This document shows, piece after piece, positions 8,675 through 17,309 of a DNA stretch of 64,000 nt. How positions within the stretch are numbered: the stretch's first letter is position 1; each line of letters begins with the position of its first letter. This stretch comes from Mesorhizobium sp. M1E.F.Ca.ET.045.02.1.1 (lineage in GTDB: Bacteria; Pseudomonadota; Alphaproteobacteria; Rhizobiales; Rhizobiaceae), in assembly GCF_003952485.1 (NCBI RefSeq), contig NZ_CP034447.1, positions 2,108,001-2,172,000 of the forward strand, given 5' to 3'. The translations under genes were made by a program, and so were the position numbers. The notes below the pieces were generated by a model that was given only the letters and a program-made list of their open reading frames with translations, was not told the DNA's origin and did not search any database.

Positions 8675-10147
8675 ATGGTCAAGACGCCTAAGGTGCGACA
8701 TTCGAAGAGCCACCGCGAGCCGGTGACCATCGAGCTCGAGCCCGGCGCCGTCTCGCGAATCACCGAGGAGGATGCCGCCAAGGCCGAGGCCAATCCGGAA
8801 CAGACCGACGAGGCGAAGGCGGAGGAAGCGGCCGCCGCTTCGCAGCCGGAAGCTCCGGAGGAACCGATCCATGCGGAGCAGGCCGACATCGAACCGTGGG
8901 AACACGCCGATGCGGCGCAGGCCGGGGTCGATGGACCCGAGGCCAAGACCAAGGATGAGGCGGAAGCGCCCTATCCGGGCGGCGAAGAGGCTCCGAAAAG
9001 CGAGCCGAATAACTTCGGCTACAATTTCGAGGATGCGTCGGCGGCCAAGACCAGTTCCGCCGGCTCTGCGGCGAAACCAAGCGAGACCCGGGACGACGGT
9101 CACGGCTCGCCGGCCGCCAGGCGCTCTGGCGTCAACATGATTGCGGCCGGCCTCATCGGCGGCGTGGTCGCGCTTGCCGGCGCCGGCCTGCTGCAGGCGG
9201 TCGGTCTGCTCGGCTCGCCTGCCTCGGGCGGAGCGGCGCTCGACGGCGTCAATGGCGAGATCGCCTCGCTCAAGGGTGAAATCGCGGCGCTCAAGGAATC
9301 GGGCGATACCGGTGCTTCGGCCAAGATCGACGGCCTGTCCTCGGCGCTCGATCAGGTGAAGTCGGATGTCGCGGCGCTGAAATCCTCGGCCGGGCAGAGC
9401 GGCGACGGCACGGCGCTCAAGGCGCTCAACGACAAGGTCGGACAGGTCGAGACGGCTGTCGCCGACCTGCAGAAAGCCGGCAGCGCGGCACCGGTTGATC
9501 TTGGCCCGCTCAACGAAAAACTCGCCGGGCTCGATGCGCTGGTGAAATCGGCCGGCGACGCGGCAAAGGCCGAGGACGGCCGGATCGCGGCGCTGGAACA
9601 GTCGGTGTCGCAGCTCTCCGGCAAGGTCGACGCGCAGGCCTCGCAGCCGAAGATCGCGCTGGCGATTGCCGCTTCGGCGCTGAAGGCGGCGCTCGACCGC
9701 GGCGCGCCATTCGCGACCGAGCTCGACACCTTCGCCGCGATCGCGCCGGACGCGCCGGAGATCACGGTGCTGCGGTCCTATGCCGAAAAGGGCGTACCGA
9801 CCCGCGCCACAATCGCTTCGGAGGTCGAGGCCGCCGCCAACGCCATGGTCGAGGCGGCAACGCCGGTCGACCAGAATGCCGGCTTCTTCCAGAGCCTGGT
9901 GTCGAGCGCCGAGTCGCTGGTTAAGGTGCGGCCGGTCGGCACGGTCGAAGGCAAGGGCGCGCCGGAGACCGTGGCGCGCCTGGAGGTGGCGGTCAATCAG
10001 GGCGACTATGCCAAGGCACTCAGCGAATACGATACGCTGCCCGATGCGGCAAAGTCGGCGGGCGCCGATTTTGCCGGCAAACTGAAGGCGCGGCTCGAGG
10101 TCGAAAAGCAGATCGACGCGCTGATTGCCGGCGCGACGAAGGCGTGA
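8675..10147 (+). CDS. Mitofilin/Mic60-family inner-membrane protein (COG4223)
   Basis: A 490-residue protein with four parts. First is an acidic, proline/alanine-rich N-terminal cytoplasmic stretch of about 145 residues. Second is one transmembrane helix near residues 150-175 (MIAAGLIGGVVALAGAGLLQ). Third is a long periplasmic coiled-coil region (repeated AALKES, DGLSSALDQVKSDVAALK). Fourth is a C-terminal mitofilin-type domain (PFATELDTFAAIAPDAPEI through KARLEVEKQIDALI). Alphaproteobacterial Mic60 is the ancestor of the mitochondrial cristae organiser, shapes the envelope and contacts outer-membrane partners. Its position between hemD and a HemY-N protein is the conserved alphaproteobacterial order. 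The start is the ATG at 8675. Confidence 0.88.
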   Translation: MVKTPKVRHSKSHREPVTIELEPGAVSRITEEDAAKAEANPEQTDEAKAEEAAAASQPEAPEEPIHAEQADIEPWEHADAAQAGVDGPEAKTKDEAEAPYPGGEEAPKSEPNNFGYNFEDASAAKTSSAGSAAKPSETRDDGHGSPAARRSGVNMIAAGLIGGVVALAGAGLLQAVGLLGSPASGGAALDGVNGEIASLKGEIAALKESGDTGASAKIDGLSSALDQVKSDVAALKSSAGQSGDGTALKALNDKVGQVETAVADLQKAGSAAPVDLGPLNEKLAGLDALVKSAGDAAKAEDGRIAALEQSVSQLSGKVDAQASQPKIALAIAASALKAALDRGAPFATELDTFAAIAPDAPEITVLRSYAEKGVPTRATIASEVEAAANAMVEAATPVDQNAGFFQSLVSSAESLVKVRPVGTVEGKGAPETVARLEVAVNQGDYAKALSEYDTLPDAAKSAGADFAGKLKARLEVEKQIDALIAGATKA

Positions 10148-10157
10148 GGACCGTCCG

Positions 10158-11723
10158 ATGATCCGCATCCTCATCTTCCTCGCCGTCGTCTTCGCGCTAG
10201 GGCTCGGCTTTGCCTGGCTGGCCGACCGTCCGGGCGAGATGCTCGTCACCTTCAACGGCTACCAGTACCAGGTCTCGCTGATGGTGGCGGCGGTGGCGAT
10301 CGTCGCCGTGGTCGCAGCGGTGATGATTTTGTGGTGGCTGGTCAAGTCGCTGTGGAACAGCCCCTATACGATCTCGCGCTATTTCCGGGTGCGCCGCCGC
10401 GACCGCGGCTACCAGGCGCTGTCGAGCGGCATGATCGCGGCCGGCGCCGGCGACGGCGCGCTGGCGCGCAAGAAGACCAAGGAAGCGGCGAAGCTGATCA
10501 GCTCCGACCAGGAGCCGCTGATCAACCTGCTCGACGCGCAGGCCTCGCTGCTCGAAGGCGACCATGAGGGCGCACGGGAAAAGTTCGAGCGCATGCTCGA
10601 CGACCCGGAAATGCGGCTGCTCGGGTTGCGTGGGCTCTATCTCGAAGCCGAGCGGCTGGGCGACCGCAATGCGGCGCGCCACTATGCCGGTCGCGCGGCG
10701 GCGGTGGCGCCGCAGCTCGCCTGGGCGGCGGAATCGACACTCGAGGAGCTGACCGAGCGCGGCGACTGGGATGGCGCGCTGAAGCTCGTCGAATCGCAGA
10801 AGTCGACAAGGCAGATCGAGCGCGACGCCGCCAACCGGCGCCGCGCGGTGCTGCTCACCGCCAAGGCGCAGGCGCTGGTCGACAGCGATCCGAATACCGC
10901 CCGGAATGCCGCCGTCGAAGCCAACAAGCTGGCGCCCGATTTCTCGCCAGCGGCGGTCATCGCCGCCAATCTGCTGATCCGGCAAAACGACGTGCGCAAA
11001 GGCTCCAAGATCCTGGAGACGGCCTGGCGGGCCGAGCCGCATCCGGACATCGCCGAGCTCTACACCCATGCAAGGCCGGGCGATGCCGTGCTCGACCGCC
11101 TCAACCGGGCGAAGAAGCTGCAGGAGATGAAGAAGAACCACGCCGAATCGTCGATGGCCGTGGCGCGCGCCGCGCTCGATGCGCAGGATTTCGCCACCGC
11201 GCGGCGCGAGGCGGAGGCCGCTATCCGCATGGATCGCCGCGAGGGCGCCTATCTGCTTCTGGCCGACATCGAGGAGGCCGAAACCGGCGACCAGGGGAAG
11301 GTGCGGCAACTGCTTTCGAAGGCAGTGCGCGCACCGCGCGACCCGGCCTGGGTCGCCGACGGCGTCGTCTCCGAGCGCTGGGCGCCGGTGTCGCCGGTCA
11401 CCGGCAAGTTGGACGCCTTCATCTGGCGCGCGCCGATGGAGAGGCTCGGGCAGTTGATCGAGAGCGACGCGGACGTGGCGGTGCCGGCAATTCCCGCCGC
11501 GCCGGCCGTGCCGGCCGAGAAAGCGATCGACATCGTCCCCGATGCTTCGGCGGCGAAGCCGGCCGCCGAAGCGCCGAACGGCATGGAGAAGGAGACCGCG
11601 GCCGCGTCGGGCGATGGCGAGGCCTTCGAGCAGGCATCGGAGCCGCCGCGATTGCCGGACGATCCGGGCGTCGCGCCGGAAGACGAGGCGGAAAAATCGC
11701 CGCGCCGGTTTCGTTTGTTTTGA
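10158..11723 (+). CDS. HemY N-terminal domain / TPR membrane protein (Orf52-like)
   Basis: A 521-residue protein with two N-terminal membrane helices (about residues 1-20 and 38-62), then the HemY-N block SLWNSPYTISRYFRVRRRDRGYQALSSGMIAAGAGD, then TPR-like helices to about residue 400. Despite the HemY name it is not the protoporphyrinogen oxidase. In alphaproteobacteria the gene next to mic60 is called orf52, and its product is thought to work with Mic60. The C-terminus is a low-complexity A/P/E-rich tail ending KSPRRFRLF. It starts 10 bp after the mic60 stop and is surely co-transcribed. The TerB-like gene follows after 32 bp. Confidence 0.88.
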   Translation: MIRILIFLAVVFALGLGFAWLADRPGEMLVTFNGYQYQVSLMVAAVAIVAVVAAVMILWWLVKSLWNSPYTISRYFRVRRRDRGYQALSSGMIAAGAGDGALARKKTKEAAKLISSDQEPLINLLDAQASLLEGDHEGAREKFERMLDDPEMRLLGLRGLYLEAERLGDRNAARHYAGRAAAVAPQLAWAAESTLEELTERGDWDGALKLVESQKSTRQIERDAANRRRAVLLTAKAQALVDSDPNTARNAAVEANKLAPDFSPAAVIAANLLIRQNDVRKGSKILETAWRAEPHPDIAELYTHARPGDAVLDRLNRAKKLQEMKKNHAESSMAVARAALDAQDFATARREAEAAIRMDRREGAYLLLADIEEAETGDQGKVRQLLSKAVRAPRDPAWVADGVVSERWAPVSPVTGKLDAFIWRAPMERLGQLIESDADVAVPAIPAAPAVPAEKAIDIVPDASAAKPAAEAPNGMEKETAAASGDGEAFEQASEPPRLPDDPGVAPEDEAEKSPRRFRLF

Positions 11724-11755
11724 GGCCGGTTTTGGCGGACAGGGAAAAGGTGTCG

Positions 11756-12235
11756 ATGTTCGAACGCGTATTGTCGTTCCTGAGGGATTTGCCGGCTGCC
11801 GGCGCGGCGAAGCCGAGCGCCGACGATCCGCGCGTCGCGGCCTCGGCCCTGCTCTACCATGTGATGAACGCCGACGGCGTGCGCCAGGATGTCGAATGGG
11901 AGCGCTTCAAGGAAATTCTGGCGGAAACCTACTCGATCAGCGGCGACGAGCTCGATGCGCTGGCGGCCGCCGGCGAGCACGCCGACAATGAGGCGATCGA
12001 CCTCTACGCCTTCACCAGCGTGCTCAAGCGCCATCTCGACGCCGAGGCGCGCAAGGCCTTCATCGGCTTGATGTGGGAAATCGTCTACGCCGACGGCGAG
12101 CTGCACGAGCTCGAGGACAACACCGTCTGGCGCGTCGCCGAATTGATCGGCGTCGAGCGCCAGGACCGCATCGAGGCGCGCCGCAAGGCGGCGGCCGAGG
12201 CGCCCGGCGCGCGCGGGACGTCGAGCGACGAATAG
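11756..12235 (+). CDS. TerB-like / COG4103 helical protein
   Basis: A 159-residue all-helical protein of the TerB/DjlA-N superfamily. ASALLYHVMNADGVRQDVEWERFKEIL and AFIGLMWEIVYADGELHELEDNTVWRVAELIGV are two repeats of the ADG..H..E..... metal-site motif. TerB domains occur in tellurite-resistance and envelope-stress contexts; the standalone rhizobial version has no assigned role. The ATG at 11756 (MFERVLSFLRDL) is preferred to the upstream frame opening at 11720. It is the last gene of the hem-mic60 run apart from the amidotransferase, which begins 18 bp after its stop. Confidence 0.82.
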   Translation: MFERVLSFLRDLPAAGAAKPSADDPRVAASALLYHVMNADGVRQDVEWERFKEILAETYSISGDELDALAAAGEHADNEAIDLYAFTSVLKRHLDAEARKAFIGLMWEIVYADGELHELEDNTVWRVAELIGVERQDRIEARRKAAAEAPGARGTSSDE

Positions 12236-12252
12236 AGGATCCTTCGCCTTCC

Positions 12253-12969
12253 ATGCCACCCAGACCGAGGCCGAGACCAAAAATCCTGATCGTGCTGCAT
12301 CAGGAGACTTCGAGCCCCGGCCGCGTAGGTCATATGCTGCTGGAAGAAGGTTTCGATCTCGACATCCGCCGGCCGCCGCTTGGCGATGGATTGCCCCGCA
12401 CGCTGGATGATCATGCCGGCGCGGTTATCTTCGGCGGGCCGATGAGCGCCAATGACGGGGACGAGTTCGTCCGCCGCGAGACCGACTGGCTCGAAGTCCC
12501 GCTCAAGGAGAACCGGCCCTTCCTCGGCATCTGCCTCGGCGCGCAGATGCTCGCCAACCATCTCGGCGGCAAGGTCGAGGGTCATGGCGAGGGACTGGTC
12601 GAGATCGGCTGGTATCCACTGAAGGCGACCGAGGCGGGGAAGAATCTGCTGCACTGGCCGGAGATGGTTTACCAGTTCCACCGCGAGGGCTTTTCGCTGC
12701 CGAAGGAGGCAACGCTGCTCGCGACGGCGGAAACCTATCCCAACCAGGCTTTTCGTTATGGCGAGAATGCCTGGGGCATCCAGTTCCATGGCGAGCTGAC
12801 CCGCGTGATGATGCATCGCTGGGTGGTGCGCGGCGCGCATCGCTTCGAATTGCCCGGCGCCCAGCCCGGCCGCGATCACCTCGGCGGCCGGCTGATCTGG
12901 GACATGCATCTGAAACGCTGGCTGGGCGAATTTTTGGGCCTGATCTTCGGCAAACCGGCTGTGGGATAG
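12253..12969 (+). CDS. Class I glutamine amidotransferase
   Basis: A 238-residue triad amidotransferase of the GMP-synthase-like free-standing type. The nucleophile cysteine is in FLGICLGAQMLANHLGG, and the histidine and glutamate are in GIQFHGELTRVM. GAVIFGGPMSAND is the oxyanion block. No synthetase domain is fused and no partner gene is adjacent, so the acceptor substrate cannot be named. Relatives act on gamma-glutamyl compounds or are annotated only as glutamine amidotransferase. ATG at 12253, 18 bp after the TerB-like gene, suggests it belongs to the same transcript. Confidence 0.9.
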   Translation: MPPRPRPRPKILIVLHQETSSPGRVGHMLLEEGFDLDIRRPPLGDGLPRTLDDHAGAVIFGGPMSANDGDEFVRRETDWLEVPLKENRPFLGICLGAQMLANHLGGKVEGHGEGLVEIGWYPLKATEAGKNLLHWPEMVYQFHREGFSLPKEATLLATAETYPNQAFRYGENAWGIQFHGELTRVMMHRWVVRGAHRFELPGAQPGRDHLGGRLIWDMHLKRWLGEFLGLIFGKPAVG

Positions 12970-13141
12970 AGTAAAAGCCAATTGCCCCGAGTGGCTGAGC
13001 TTGACCGGAAGACGACCTACGTCCTGTCGAGACGTGGACGACCGCTCTGCGCTGCAGAGTCGGCCATCCGGACCGCTGTGCCCGGTGCCCGGAAGCGGCC
13101 GTAAGCTCAGGGCGAACGTTCACGTCCGCTGCGCTGCGAGA

Positions 13142-13185
13142 TTAAAGCGCGTCGCGCTGAAGAGGAGCCAGGCGACGCGCTTTAA
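13142..13185. repeat. 14-bp perfect inverted repeat
   Basis: TTAAAGCGCGTCGC at 13142-13155 is exactly mirrored by GCGACGCGCTTTAA at 13172-13185 around a 16-nt loop. It lies directly before a second hairpin and after the amidotransferase gene. It is strong enough to terminate transcription, although no run of T follows directly. Confidence 0.8.
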
Positions 13186-13199
13186 GTCTTTGTTTTGAT

Positions 13200-13244
13200 G
13201 CATGTCGTTCCCCCAAAACCGCTGCGCACTTTTGGGCGACATGC
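13200..13244. repeat. Hairpin repeat with GCATGTCG/CGACATGC ends
   Basis: The outer arms GCATGTCG (13200-13207) and CGACATGC (13237-13244) enclose inner arms CCCAAAA (13212-13218) and TTTTGGG (13230-13236). The sequence resembles a widespread rhizobial intergenic repeat, known to me from memory only. It sits just upstream of the epoxide hydrolase gene. Confidence 0.7.
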
Positions 13245-13320
13245 GTTAGGTGAACCACATCGATTGTTGGTACACCGGCTTTAGCGCTATGGTGACGGAC
13301 ACCCTGCACCATGGCAGAAT

Positions 13321-14478
13321 ATGAAAATCCGGCCTTTTTCGATCCACATCCCCAACGAAGCGCTGGCTGACTTGCGACATCGCCTGCGTGCGACGCGTTG
13401 GCCGAGTTCACTTGATGACGAGAGTTGGGCCGACGGCGCGAACCTGCTGTTCATGCAGCGGCTTTCTCACCATTGGCTCCACAACTTTGACTGGCGCGCG
13501 CAAGAGGAGCGGCTGAACCGACTACCACAATTCATCGCCACTATTGATAACGCGGACGTCCACTTCGTCCATCAGCGCGGGGCAGGGCCATCACCCATGC
13601 CTATTGTCCTGACGCACGGCTGGCCAGGCTCTTTCGCCGAGATGGAACACATCATTCCGTTGCTGGCCGACCCCGGAGCTCACGGCGGCGATCCCGCCGA
13701 TGCTTTTCACGTCGTCGTGCCCTCCCTTCCCGGCTATGGCTTCTCGCCTGCGCCCTCCTACCCTGGTATCAACGCACGAACGATTGCCCAACTGTGGCAT
13801 CGATTGATGGAAGGTCTTGGTTACAACCGGTTTGCAGCTCAAGGGGGCGATATCGGCGCCGGTGTCTCGGCTTGGCTCGCGCGGCAGTTCCCAGACAGCT
13901 TGGCAGGCGTTCATGTCAACTATATTCCCGGCAGCTTCCGCCCGACCCTGGGACCGGCATCACCGCCCGTGACAAATGAGGAGCAAGAGTTTCTTAAACG
14001 GGTTTCGTCCTGGGCGGCAGATGAAGGAGCCTATGCGGCTTTGCAAGGCACCAAGCCACAGACGCTGGCCTTCTCGCTGACTGATTCTCCCGTGGGTCTC
14101 GCTGCCTGGATTGTCGAGAAATTCAGATCCTGGAGCGATTGCGATGGTGATATCCAGCGCGTTTTCTCCCTGGATACGCTGCTTACCGATATTTCTATCT
14201 ACTGGTTCGGCGACAGCCTCAGCGCCTCCTTGCGGCTGTACAAGGAGAATCGCCTTTGCCCACTCTCGTTCGACCTTGATGAGCGCGTGACGCCGCCATT
14301 TGGCGTCGCGCTCTTTCCCCACGAACTGCCGATGCCGCCACGGTCTTGGGTCGAGCGCGTTTTCGATGTCGCCCGCTGGACTGAGATGCCGGCGGGGGGC
14401 CATTTCGCGGCACTTGAGCAGCCAGAGTTGCTGGCGCATGAAATTCGCGCCTTTTTTCGGCCGCGTCGTCAGCCTTAG
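13321..14478 (+). CDS. Epoxide hydrolase, EH N-terminal type
   Basis: A 385-residue alpha/beta hydrolase of the microsomal epoxide hydrolase-like family, which opens epoxides to diols. The EH-N domain (FSIHIPNEALADLRHRLRATRWP) is followed by the oxyanion motif HGWPGSFAEME. The nucleophile aspartate is in GGDIGAGVSAWLA, and the base histidine is in PAGGHFAALEQPE. GYGFSPAP is also typical. Length is normal. Base composition and codon use look less GC-biased than the neighbouring genes (many CAA, GAT and CTT codons), which hints at acquisition. It is flanked by hairpins upstream and a gene remnant downstream. No signal peptide is seen. Confidence 0.92.
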   Translation: MKIRPFSIHIPNEALADLRHRLRATRWPSSLDDESWADGANLLFMQRLSHHWLHNFDWRAQEERLNRLPQFIATIDNADVHFVHQRGAGPSPMPIVLTHGWPGSFAEMEHIIPLLADPGAHGGDPADAFHVVVPSLPGYGFSPAPSYPGINARTIAQLWHRLMEGLGYNRFAAQGGDIGAGVSAWLARQFPDSLAGVHVNYIPGSFRPTLGPASPPVTNEEQEFLKRVSSWAADEGAYAALQGTKPQTLAFSLTDSPVGLAAWIVEKFRSWSDCDGDIQRVFSLDTLLTDISIYWFGDSLSASLRLYKENRLCPLSFDLDERVTPPFGVALFPHELPMPPRSWVERVFDVARWTEMPAGGHFAALEQPELLAHEIRAFFRPRRQP

Positions 14479-14484
14479 AGACCG

Positions 14485-14600
14485 TCACCTCTTGCGGTAG
14501 AGGATCATTCCTGCGTGATGGAGCACGCCGTCGACGACCTTCCCGCCGGCGGTGAAGCCGGTATCGTCCCAATAGAAGATGTCATCGCCTCGCAATCGCT
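14485..14600 (-). pseudogene. C-terminal gene remnant
   Basis: Read on the minus strand, the frame ending with TGA at 14485-14487 gives DDIFYWDDTGFTAGGKVVDG and then VLHHAGMILYRKR. It has a protein-like composition, but no start or upstream body is seen. It looks like the tail of a lost gene between the epoxide hydrolase and the MFS gene. The family is not recognised. Confidence 0.3.
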
Positions 14601-14704
14601 TGGGACAGCAGCCTCGACGGCAGCTTTCTGATGCCGCGCCACAGAGCGGACCGGCTCCTTAACGGCCCCATCTCGGCCGTTGTCGGCGCAAGCTTGGCGC
14701 TTGC

Positions 14705-15943
14705 TCAGTTCCGGCTGTTCAGATGCCGCACCTGCCGCAGCGCCGGGAACAGCCAGGCCCACAATCCGACGACCGCGATGGCGCCGATGCCGCCGACCAC
14801 CACCGCCGGCACGGTGCCGATCAGTGCCGCCATGGTGCCGGCGCGGAATTCGCCGAGTTCGTTGGAGGCGCCGACGAAGACCTGGTTGACCGCATTGACG
14901 CGGCCGCGCACCTCGTCCGGCGTCCAGAGCTGGATCAGCGTCTCGCGGATATAGACGCTGAACATATCGGTGGCGCCGAGCAAGACGAGCGCCGCGATCG
15001 ACAGCCAGGTGATGGTCGACAGGCCGAACAGCACCGTGCAGACGCCGAACGACGCTGCGGCGCCGAGCATGACCACGCCGCCGTGGTCGCGGATCGGATG
15101 GCCGGCGAGCCAGACCGCGACGCAGATGGCACCGATGCTCGGCGCCGAGCGCAGCAGGCCGAGGCCCCAGGGGCCGAGCTCCAAAATGTCGCGCGCATAG
15201 ACCGGCAGCAGCGCCGAGGCACCGGAGAGAAGCACCGCGAAGAGGTCGAGCGAGATCGCGCCGAGCACGATCTTCTCGCTCCAGATATAGCCGAAGCCGG
15301 CAAACAGCGTCTGCATCGTCGGCTTGTCGGTGGCGGTCTGCTGAGCGGGCTTGGGGATGGTGAAGACGAGCAGCGCGGCGGCAAGCAGCAGGATCGCCGC
15401 AGTGGCGTAGGCGATTTCCGCCGAGAGCCCGTAGAGCAGGCCGCCGGCGACCGGGCCGACGATCGTCGCGGTCTGCCAGGCCGACGAGTTCCAGGCGATC
15501 GCGTTGGCGAAATCCTCCTGCGGCACCAGATTGGCGAACAGCGAGGACGAGGCCGGTCCGTAGAAAGCGCGGGCTACGCCGAACAGAGCGAGCACGACGA
15601 AGATCGGCAGCGGACCGGTCAGGCCGCGCAGCGTCAGGAATAGGATAGCGAGCGCGCAGCCGCCTTCCACCAACGACGCCAAGGTCATGATCAGGCGGCG
15701 GCCGAAGCGGTCGGCGACGACGCCGGTGACGAGCACCAACAGCAGCGAGGGCAGGAACTGGACGATGCCGACGATGCCGAGGTCGAAGGGATTGCGCGTC
15801 AGGTCGTAGATCTGCCAGCCGACGGCGACTGAGACGATCTGGGTGGCGAAGGTGGTGAGGAAGCGCGCCGTCCAGTAGCTGAGGAACGGCCGGTGCCGGA
15901 AAGCGGCATAGCGCTGGTCAGGTGAAGCTGCTTCGGCGGTCAT
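14705..15943 (-). CDS. MFS transporter, EntS/DHA3-like exporter
   Basis: A 412-residue inner-membrane protein with 10-12 hydrophobic helices. It opens YAAFRHRPFLSYWTARFLTTFATQIVSVAVGWQIYDLT, typical of the enterobactin exporter (EntS)/DHA3 group. The MFS loop 2-3 motif is GVVADRFGRRLIM. DMFSVYIRETLIQLWTPDEVRGRVNAVNQVF near the end is also characteristic. The substrate cannot be read from the sequence; relatives export siderophores or drugs. There is no siderophore biosynthesis gene in the window. The gene stands alone, 157 bp from the aminotransferase gene on the same strand. Confidence 0.9.
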   Translation of the reverse strand: MTAEAASPDQRYAAFRHRPFLSYWTARFLTTFATQIVSVAVGWQIYDLTRNPFDLGIVGIVQFLPSLLLVLVTGVVADRFGRRLIMTLASLVEGGCALAILFLTLRGLTGPLPIFVVLALFGVARAFYGPASSSLFANLVPQEDFANAIAWNSSAWQTATIVGPVAGGLLYGLSAEIAYATAAILLLAAALLVFTIPKPAQQTATDKPTMQTLFAGFGYIWSEKIVLGAISLDLFAVLLSGASALLPVYARDILELGPWGLGLLRSAPSIGAICVAVWLAGHPIRDHGGVVMLGAAASFGVCTVLFGLSTITWLSIAALVLLGATDMFSVYIRETLIQLWTPDEVRGRVNAVNQVFVGASNELGEFRAGTMAALIGTVPAVVVGGIGAIAVVGLWAWLFPALRQVRHLNSRN

Positions 15944-16100
15944 GGTTCAAGGGCCCCGTTGTGGCATTGGCCGGCGGGGCACTTCCACGGCGGGCGCTGG
16001 TCCGGCCAGAACCCTTTAGCCCAGTTCGTTTCGCCGCGCGCGCAAAAAAATCGGCGCTGGCTGAAGAAATCTGGAACGGTCGTTCGCGATGGGAAGGGGC

Positions 16101-17201
16101 TCAATCCCTCAACGCGGCGGAGATGGCTTCCAGACCGCCGCGCAATTCCGCCTCTTTCGGCCAGCCGAAGCCGACACGGAAGAAGCGCTTCGGCATCTCG
16201 AACCAGTGGCCTGGGCCGACATAGGTGCCGTGCTCCTCGAGAAGCCTGGTGTAGAACCGGTCGAGGTCGAAGCCGGTATCGACGTTCAGCCGCGGAAAGC
16301 CGACGACGCCGCCTTGCGGCCGCACCCAGTCGACAAGCGGCTCGCCGTCGATCCAGGCCTGGACGATGTCGCGCCGCCTCGCCATCTGGGGCAGCAGCGA
16401 TGCCAGGAAGGCATCACGGCGCTCGAGCATGGCGCGGGCGATCGCCTCGTCGACGACGCTGCCGCAGATGCCGATCTGCTCCTTGGCGGCAAGGAATGTC
16501 TCCCGCACCGCCTTGTCCCTGGCGACCAGCCAGCCGATGCGGATGCCCGGAATGCCGAAGGCCTTGGAAAGCGACGAGACGCTGATGGCGCTCGCACTCA
16601 GCGATGCCGCCGAGGGCAACCGCTCGCCATAGGACAGATCGCGATAGGTCTCGTCGACCAGCAGCCGGCAACGCCGGCGCTCAGTGAGCGCGACCAGCGC
16701 GTCGAGATCGGCGCGGGTCATCATCGTGCCGGTCGGGTTGTGCGGGCAGGTGACGCTGATCAGCTTCGTGTTCGGCCGCACGGCGGCCGCGACGCGCTCG
16801 ACGTCGATCGCGAACCCGTTTTCGAAATCGAGATCGACATAGGAGATGGCGCAGCCGATCGCCTTGGGGGTCTCGATGTTGGTGGCGTAGTTCGGCCGCA
16901 CGACCACGAGATGGTCGCTCGGCGACAGCAGCGAGGTGGCGATGATGAACAGCGCGCCGGCGGCGCCCGCGGTCACCAGCACGTCGTCAGCGGAGAGCCC
17001 TTCGTTTTGTGCTGCGATCAGCGTGCGCAACTCCTTGTCGCCACGATGCTCGCCGTAGAACAAAGTGAGGTCGGGCAGCGAGAGGCCGATGTCGGAGAGC
17101 TTCTGGTCGGCGATCGAGCTTTCGGAGAGATTACAGCGGATGCGGTCGTAGCCGTATTCTTCCGGCGCCTCCTTCTCGATCACCATCCTTGCGTAGTTCA
17201 T
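16101..17201 (-). CDS. Class I/II PLP-dependent aminotransferase
   Basis: A 366-residue fold-type I aminotransferase. The N-terminal block is IRCNLSESSIADQKLSDIG, the cofactor-stacking region VTAGAAGALFIIATSLLSPSDHLVVVRPNYA, and the NPTG motif ISVTCPHNPTGTMM. The conserved aspartate/tyrosine are in LLVDETYRDLSYG, and the Schiff-base lysine is in VSSLSKAFGIPGIRIGW. The arginine that binds the substrate carboxylate is near the end in FFRVGFGW. The amino-acid specificity is not evident. It may be co-transcribed with the downstream MFS gene on the same strand, but the 157-bp gap makes this uncertain. The mucR terminator lies just upstream. Confidence 0.92.
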   Translation of the reverse strand: MNYARMVIEKEAPEEYGYDRIRCNLSESSIADQKLSDIGLSLPDLTLFYGEHRGDKELRTLIAAQNEGLSADDVLVTAGAAGALFIIATSLLSPSDHLVVVRPNYATNIETPKAIGCAISYVDLDFENGFAIDVERVAAAVRPNTKLISVTCPHNPTGTMMTRADLDALVALTERRRCRLLVDETYRDLSYGERLPSAASLSASAISVSSLSKAFGIPGIRIGWLVARDKAVRETFLAAKEQIGICGSVVDEAIARAMLERRDAFLASLLPQMARRRDIVQAWIDGEPLVDWVRPQGGVVGFPRLNVDTGFDLDRFYTRLLEEHGTYVGPGHWFEMPKRFFRVGFGWPKEAELRGGLEAISAALRD

Positions 17202-17246
17202 GGCCAGGCTCCCCCGAGGTTCAGCCTATCCAAGCCATAAAAGCAG

Positions 17247-17280
17247 GAAGCCTGCCAAGGCGGATTCGCCGGCAGGCTTC
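17247..17280 (-). terminator. Rho-independent terminator of mucR
   Basis: GAAGCCTGCC (17247-17256) and GGCAGGCTTC (17271-17280) form a perfect 10-bp stem, with a further GGCG/CGCC pairing in the loop. Read on the minus strand, the stem is followed by CTGCTTTTATGG, a short U-tract. It lies 30 bp after the mucR stop. Confidence 0.75.
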
Positions 17281-17309
17281 TCAAACTGTTGGTACAGGCA
17301 GGTGACGTC

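Larger units (their letters stand above)
12970..13320. other. Non-coding gap with two strong hairpins
   Basis: There are 351 bases without a supported gene. The first 170 bases hold several short G/C inverted repeats but no tRNA or coding signal that I can see. The second part contains the two hairpins annotated separately (13142-13185 and 13200-13244), which probably end the upstream transcript. Confidence 0.6.

Noticed and set aside
10158..11723. Protoporphyrinogen oxidase HemY
   Set aside because: Only the HemY-N/TPR architecture is present; there is no FAD-binding GXGXXG motif.
12985..13140. tRNA or small-RNA gene in the gap after the amidotransferase
   Set aside because: GAGTGGCTGAG recalls a class II tRNA D arm, but no acceptor stem, anticodon arm or T-loop sequence follows.
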